Below the pieces are notes generated by a model. That model saw nothing but the letters and a program-made list of their open reading frames with translations, searched no databases and was not told the origin of the DNA. The position numbers and the translations under genes are program-made. From Actinoplanes utahensis (lineage in GTDB: Bacteria > Actinomycetota > Actinomycetes > Mycobacteriales > Micromonosporaceae), in assembly GCF_016862455.1 (NCBI RefSeq), contig NZ_BOMZ01000010.1, positions 27,520 through 91,519 on the forward strand: a stretch of DNA of 64,000 nucleotides, read 5' to 3'. The first letter of the stretch is position 1. Each line of letters opens with the position of its first letter. Shown in pieces: positions 59,128 through 64,000 of the stretch.

Positions 59128-62100
59128 ATGAGCTTCGAGGACGACGAATACTGGGCGGACGAATACGACGAGTATTCGTTCATGCCGAGTTCCGCGGTCA
59201 TCCAGGAGAGGCACTACTCCAAACGTACGAACCCGGATCCGGTCATGCCGACGCGCCGCCGCGGTGGCGACCAGGACGAGGCCGGCGCCCACCGGCAGAA
59301 ACGGGCCGTCTTCGACTCCGAGCGGCCGAGCTGGCTCGACGAACCCGACTTCGTGCCGGTGGACACCGACGTCGACAACCTGGTCGGCGACGACTTCGAC
59401 GACATCGACTTCAACCGGCCCGAACTCGGCATCGACTTCGACAAACCGGACTTCCCCATCGTCGACCCCGCGGCCCGCCCGGATCTGCGGCGTGGTGCGG
59501 GCGGTCGACGGCGCGGCGCGGACAACCGCTATGAGGGTACGGCTCCGCATGGCCGTGCCGACCGGATCGACGACCCGCGGTACCGCGACGAACGCCGTTC
59601 GGACGAGCCGGCCGCACGGGACCGCCGACGGGACGACACCCGCGAACGCTGGGACGAAGCCCCGGCCCGCCGCACCGGGCGCTCCGGCGAGCCGGCGGCC
59701 CGGCTGGACAGCCGCTGGGACGGCTACGACCGCGACGGGCGTGATCCCCGGGACGAGCGGCGGGAACCCGTACGCGATGATCGCCGCTCCCCCGTCCACG
59801 ACGACCGCCGTGAGCCTCCGCGCGACGACCGGCGCGACCCTCGTTCCGACGACCGGCACGACCCTCTCCTCGACGACCGCCGTGCCCCTTCCCCCGGCGA
59901 CCGCCGTGGCTTGTCCGCCGACGACCGTCGTGGCCCTTCTCTCGACGACCGTCATGGCTTTTCTCCAGACGACCGCCGTGGTCCGGACCGGGACGAGCTC
60001 CGGGGACGCGGGCGGCGCACGGTCGAAGGACGGCCGGCCGAACTCTGGGACGACCGGGACCTCGGCCGGGAGACCGCTGCCCGCGCCGACGACAGGTGGG
60101 AGACCACCGAGCCGCTTCCCGGCGACCGGCCGCGCACCATCGAACTGGGCGCCGACGAGTTCTGGGAGGAGCCGGAACGCTCCCGCGGCACCGCCACCCC
60201 ACTCGACCCCGACCGGCGGCAAGGCCGGGACCAGCGCCGCAGCCGACCCGCGGACGGCGCCGGACGCGCCGCCCCGATCTGGGGCGACGACTTCGGGCCG
60301 ATCCGGCCGGCCGGTGGACGCCGTCCACGCCGCGACGAGACGGAGACGGAGCGTCCCGCTGCCCGCCGCGACGACCGGGCGGTCACCGGACGCGCACAGG
60401 TTCCCGGTCTCGCCCCACATCCTTCCGGTACGGGCGACGAGCACCACGAGCCTCCCCGGACGGATCGCGGCGCCGGCTTCCCGGTTCGCGAGGACGGTCG
60501 CCCTGCCCTCGACCCGACCGCCCCTGACCACGGTGAACGACGCCCGACCGCGGGTGAGGGTGAACGTCGCCCGACCGCGGGCGGCGCCTGGGCGGACCAG
60601 CCCGGTGGCCACCGTTCGTCCGAGCAGCCCGGCCCGGACCCGGAGGCTGTCCCCACGCGGGAGCCCGGCGACGCCGCCACTCGGCGCGGACCCGACGGGA
60701 GCGGGCCGGAGGAGTCCGGATCGGGCGAAGATCTCCACCCGGCCGGACCGGTGGGCGAAGGAGCCGGCCAGATGAGCCGGGACGTCTCCAGGCTCACACC
60801 GCGTCCGGCGAACGCGCCCGGGCGGTTCGCGGCCGGCACACCCGACAGCGCCTTCCCTGCCGATGCGAACGGCTCCGGGCAGAACGGCGTTGGCGCCGGC
60901 ATCCCCGACCAGCGCGACGGCAGCCGGCACCAGCAGCTCGACGGCGGCCGGGACCAGCAGCTCGACGGCAGCCGGGACCAGCAGCTCGACGGCGACGTTG
61001 CGGACACCCGCGACCCGCAGGCGCGCGGCGCATCCACCGGCCGTGATCAGCGGCAGCCTGCCGGCACTCCGGACGGCCACGAGCCGCCGCAACCGGGCGC
61101 CGGCTCAGGTGTCCAGGGTCACCGACAGCCGGATGACGCTCCGGGCGCCCACGAGCAGCGGGTGGCTGCCGAGGCGCCGGCTGGCCGGGAACAGTGGCAG
61201 CCCGGCGACGCCGGGGACATCCGTGATCAGCAGGTGATCCGCGCCGTCCCGAACGACGGCGAGCTGCGGCGGTCCCCCGGCGTCATCGGCGGTGCGGAGG
61301 TTCGACGATCCCCCGACGTCATCGGCGGCGCGGAGGTTCGCGACGGGATTCCGGTCACCGGTTCGCCGGAGACCTCTCAGAGCATCCGGATGCCGGCGGC
61401 GACCGCGGACGGCACGGTGCGGGGCACCGCATGGCCCGCCCCGGACGGACACCAGCCGAACCCGTCCGGTTCGGAATCGCGTGGTCCGGGTGGGCACGGG
61501 CCGAACCTGCCCGGTTCGGAATCACGTGGTCCGGATGGGCACGGGCCGAACCCGTACCGTTCGGAATCGCGTAGTCCGGGTGGGCACGGGCCGGACTCGT
61601 CCGGTTCGGAATCACGTGGTCCCGGTGGGCACGGGCCCAACCCGGCCGGAGCAGACGGACGCCGAGCGGACGGAACCGGGCCGGACTCGCGTGGGCCGGA
61701 CGGGCGGGGCGGCGGCTGGCGGGCTGCGATGGCGCGGCTCGTTCCGGGGCAACGGAACGCCGGGGCCGGCGAGGTCGCGGAACCGACGGTCGATCTCGTC
61801 GGCCGGGAGCGGCCCGGCGCGGGTTCGGTGGACTCGCGAGGGAACACGATCGCTGGTTCGCCCGCGGGGCCGGGCACTGCCGGGGGCGGCGAAGGGCCGC
61901 GGGTGTTGCGGCGGGCTGACCCACCCGTACCCCCGAAGGTCGTCGGCAAGACCACGCCGCCTCCCGCACCGCGCGTGGTCAAAGCCCAGCCACCGGTGAC
62001 GCCGCGTGTGGTTGCCGCGCCCGCGCCGGTTCCGCCGGCGCGCGTGATCGGGCCGAACGGTCCGCAACCGGAAGCGAACGTCGTGCCGGGGACTCCGCCG

Positions 62101-64000
62101 AACCCCGCGATCGGTGCCCGGGATGCCGCAGTGGCTCCCACCAGCGGTTCGGACTCCGCATGGGGACGGGCGGACCGTCCGGCGCCTTCGGCGGACGGTT
62201 CCGGTTCACAGACGGCAGGATTCGCGGCGTACGGTCAGCCCGGCACGGACGGTGGCCAGAGCGCTGCCGCGGTCTACGGCGGATCGGTCGCGGACCTCGG
62301 CCGAAGTGGAACCACGAGTCACCGCGAGCCGGTGACCGACCGTGACCCGAGGGCCTCCGCGGGTTACCGCGAACCGGTAGCGGACGGTGACCCGAATGGG
62401 CCCATGACGTATCACGATCCGGCAGCTACCGGCAGTCGGATCGGTGCGGAGGCCGGACGGGCGGATGTGCCGCACCAACGGTCGCGGAAGTCGCCTCGGG
62501 CCGCGCACGTGTTCCTGCCGGAAGGGGACGGGCCCTGGGCGATCGTGCCGGATGCGCAGCCGTCGGGTGACGCGCGGCCGGTCTCGCCGGCTCGGCCGCC
62601 GGTTTCGGGAATCCCTGGGACGCCGGTCATCGGCGGGACAGCACCGGCAGCCGGGACCTCAGGAATCTCCGCCACCCCGATCGCAGGCGGAACAGCACCG
62701 CGACCCGGGACCTCAGGAGTCCCCGCCACCCCGATCGCAGGCGGAACAGCACCGCGACCCGGGACCTCAGGAGTCCCCGGGACGCCGGTTGCCGGTGGGA
62801 CAGCGCCGGGATCCGGAGCGCCTGCCGGGCAGCCGTCGCCCATGGCGGCGTGGCCGCCAGCTCGGGGCGGGCAGACACCCGCAGCGGCCTGGCCGCCTCC
62901 GCAGGCAGGCGACCAGCGGCAGACCGGCCCGGCAGGGGCGGCCCCGGCGGGGGCGGCCCCGGCTGGGGCGGCCCCGGCTGGGCAGCCGACCGCGGCCACT
63001 GCCTGGCCACCCGCCACCCGGCCCGCGCCGGGTCAGCCCGCGCCCGTGGTGCCGCCGTCTGTCCAGGGCTTCCCGGCGAACGGACCGCAGACCCCTCCGG
63101 CGGACCGGGCGCAACCCGGCCCGATCGTCCCGGAGAAGGGCCGGCATGCCGCACCCGGCATCCCGGCGGACACGTCGCACCCTGCCCCGGGCCTTCCCCC
63201 CGACGGAACGCGCCCTGTCCCGGGCGTCGGCGTCGATGCGGGCGGAGCACGCCCTGCTTCCGGCGTCCCGGCAGACGGACTGCGCCCGGCACCCGTCGAC
63301 GGCCGGCATGCAGGTTCTCGGCAGGGAGCGGTCTCGCCCGGTCAGGCCGGTCCAGGGACGGCGTGGCAAGGACGATCGGCTGACGCCGTCAGCTCCGGCG
63401 GCCGGACCGGCACCGCGGAGGGAACCGGTGCGGCGGGTTCGGTCGGCCCAAACGACACCCGGGAAGTCACCGGCGGGCGGCCGGCGTATCCGGCTCAGCA
63501 CGCGGCTCCGGCAACCCGGCCGGACGCGAGCCGGCCCGACACGGTCGAGGCCGGTGGCACGCCGACCGGCGCCGGCGGATGGCCGTCGAACGCCACTCGT
63601 GAAACGCCTGCGGTGAACCCCGGACCGGGAACGAACCAGGCCGGTACGGTCGCGCCCAGCGGCGCCCGGATCGGCACCGGCGGATGGCCGACGATCCCGG
63701 TCCAGGTTGGATCGGCCCGAGGCGCGCTCGACGGCGACACCGGTCCGGTGGACACCGGAAACGGGCCGGCCGACTCGGATCCGGCTGAACCGCGATCGGG
63801 TGCGGCGGGCTCGGCGGAGACCCGGCAGCCGGGGCCGATGGCGGGACGCGACGGCCTGAGGCCGGCTTCGGCTCCCCCAGCATCGGGCTTCCCGGCCGGC
63901 GCTACTCCGAGTTCGCCCGCTGCGGCTTCGGGACTCCCGGGCGGCGGCACCTCCGCTTCCCCGGTTACGGCTTCGGGATTCCCGACGGGTGCCGTTCCGG
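59128..64000 (+). CDS. giant disordered repeat-rich protein (runs off the window)
   Basis: Reading from ATG at 59128, all 1,624 codons to the window end are open; no stop occurs. The N-terminus MSFEDDEYWADEYDEYSFMP is very acidic with no signal peptide, then GDDFDDIDF and similar acidic blocks to about residue 115. An Arg/Asp region follows with DDRR repeats (about 215-295), then long Pro/Gly/Ala/Thr-rich repeats. One Trp/Arg patch (GRGGGWRAAMARLVPGQ, near 860) and RKSPRAAHVFLPEGDGPWAIVPD near 1125 look more ordered. I do not recognise the family. An in-frame GTG lies 78 bp upstream. A folded domain may follow beyond the window. Confidence 0.75.
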   Translation, partial: MSFEDDEYWADEYDEYSFMPSSAVIQERHYSKRTNPDPVMPTRRRGGDQDEAGAHRQKRAVFDSERPSWLDEPDFVPVDTDVDNLVGDDFDDIDFNRPELGIDFDKPDFPIVDPAARPDLRRGAGGRRRGADNRYEGTAPHGRADRIDDPRYRDERRSDEPAARDRRRDDTRERWDEAPARRTGRSGEPAARLDSRWDGYDRDGRDPRDERREPVRDDRRSPVHDDRREPPRDDRRDPRSDDRHDPLLDDRRAPSPGDRRGLSADDRRGPSLDDRHGFSPDDRRGPDRDELRGRGRRTVEGRPAELWDDRDLGRETAARADDRWETTEPLPGDRPRTIELGADEFWEEPERSRGTATPLDPDRRQGRDQRRSRPADGAGRAAPIWGDDFGPIRPAGGRRPRRDETETERPAARRDDRAVTGRAQVPGLAPHPSGTGDEHHEPPRTDRGAGFPVREDGRPALDPTAPDHGERRPTAGEGERRPTAGGAWADQPGGHRSSEQPGPDPEAVPTREPGDAATRRGPDGSGPEESGSGEDLHPAGPVGEGAGQMSRDVSRLTPRPANAPGRFAAGTPDSAFPADANGSGQNGVGAGIPDQRDGSRHQQLDGGRDQQLDGSRDQQLDGDVADTRDPQARGASTGRDQRQPAGTPDGHEPPQPGAGSGVQGHRQPDDAPGAHEQRVAAEAPAGREQWQPGDAGDIRDQQVIRAVPNDGELRRSPGVIGGAEVRRSPDVIGGAEVRDGIPVTGSPETSQSIRMPAATADGTVRGTAWPAPDGHQPNPSGSESRGPGGHGPNLPGSESRGPDGHGPNPYRSESRSPGGHGPDSSGSESRGPGGHGPNPAGADGRRADGTGPDSRGPDGRGGGWRAAMARLVPGQRNAGAGEVAEPTVDLVGRERPGAGSVDSRGNTIAGSPAGPGTAGGGEGPRVLRRADPPVPPKVVGKTTPPPAPRVVKAQPPVTPRVVAAPAPVPPARVIGPNGPQPEANVVPGTPPNPAIGARDAAVAPTSGSDSAWGRADRPAPSADGSGSQTAGFAAYGQPGTDGGQSAAAVYGGSVADLGRSGTTSHREPVTDRDPRASAGYREPVADGDPNGPMTYHDPAATGSRIGAEAGRADVPHQRSRKSPRAAHVFLPEGDGPWAIVPDAQPSGDARPVSPARPPVSGIPGTPVIGGTAPAAGTSGISATPIAGGTAPRPGTSGVPATPIAGGTAPRPGTSGVPGTPVAGGTAPGSGAPAGQPSPMAAWPPARGGQTPAAAWPPPQAGDQRQTGPAGAAPAGAAPAGAAPAGQPTAATAWPPATRPAPGQPAPVVPPSVQGFPANGPQTPPADRAQPGPIVPEKGRHAAPGIPADTSHPAPGLPPDGTRPVPGVGVDAGGARPASGVPADGLRPAPVDGRHAGSRQGAVSPGQAGPGTAWQGRSADAVSSGGRTGTAEGTGAAGSVGPNDTREVTGGRPAYPAQHAAPATRPDASRPDTVEAGGTPTGAGGWPSNATRETPAVNPGPGTNQAGTVAPSGARIGTGGWPTIPVQVGSARGALDGDTGPVDTGNGPADSDPAEPRSGAAGSAETRQPGPMAGRDGLRPASAPPASGFPAGATPSSPAAASGLPGGGTSASPVTASGFPTGAVP
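61462..61641 (+). repeat. four 45-bp in-frame repeats in the giant gene
   Basis: Four adjacent 15-codon units with the shared core GSESRGPGGHGPN. Third-position changes between units show that they are not fresh copies. Confidence 0.88.
62632..62793 (+). repeat. three 54-bp in-frame repeats in the giant gene
   Basis: Three adjacent 18-codon units starting GGTAP and containing PGTSGVPATPIA. Units two and three are almost identical in DNA, a sign of recent duplication. Three 15-bp GAAPA units follow at 62935-62979. Confidence 0.88.

Noticed and set aside
58825..61092. 755-codon minus-strand frame
   Set aside because: It lies opposite the giant plus-strand frame and its composition mirrors it; it has no recognisable domain or Shine-Dalgarno-backed start. 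I treat it as a shadow.

Overview
The base composition is very GC-rich throughout, GTG starts and GTGA/ATGA gene overlaps are common, and several gene blocks are ones known from actinomycetes. Together these point to a filamentous actinomycete chromosome, most likely Micromonosporaceae (Actinoplanes-like). The genus is inferred from gene content and style, not from a marker gene. I found no rRNA, tRNA, CRISPR array or clear insertion sequence.

Layout. 1-3.9 kb: end of an alpha/beta hydrolase, a class I aminotransferase and a short UvrA-like ATPase. 3.9-10.0 kb (minus strand): the conserved actinobacterial block phosphatidyltransferase - DUF881 - small basic protein - DUF881 - gcvH - FHA protein (GarA/OdhI type) - FtsR-type MerR - DUF151 nuclease-like protein - second MerR. 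10.2-18.8 kb: a 28-bp perfect palindrome, a nucleotidyltransferase, a MoxR-type ATPase/VWA pair, PhzF, a secreted Xaa-Pro peptidase and an ABC-F ATPase. 18.9-20.35 kb: an Rpn-type nuclease gene with an in-frame internal start, followed by a partial duplicate that keeps only the small C-terminal reading frame. 21-29.3 kb: a glycogen locus (GlgM-type and GlgC enzymes, a GHL10 glycosidase) with two c-di-GMP enzymes between the divergent glg genes. 29.4-39.6 kb: sigma/anti-sigma-like pair, AraC regulator, DUF4331 cassette, lytic polysaccharide monooxygenase, FKBP, AAC(2')-I acetyltransferase, TetR regulator, lipoprotein, S4 protein and YcnI-like protein. 39.8-47.5 kb: DHH phosphoesterase, zwf, STAS protein, ROK kinase, the Tat-exported DUF1800/DUF1501 pair and a small secreted protein. 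47.6-54.4 kb: an arabinose uptake operon with araA and a LacI regulator, with two related operator palindromes. 54.5-57.6 kb: DUF2252, a PPOX-fold protein whose translation start region is triplicated, and small hypothetical genes. 57.6-59.1 kb is a gene desert with twin hairpin elements. From 59,128 to the end of the window runs one uninterrupted reading frame of at least 1,624 codons encoding a disordered, repeat-rich protein.

The strongest candidate for something undescribed is the Rpn locus. It carries a gene within a gene with its own Shine-Dalgarno, plus a stand-alone paralogue of the inner gene. In E. coli such inner products are reported to act as antitoxins to the nuclease. Other notable items are the giant open frame, the triplicated start region with a coupled 12-codon leader, and the c-di-GMP pair inside the glycogen locus.
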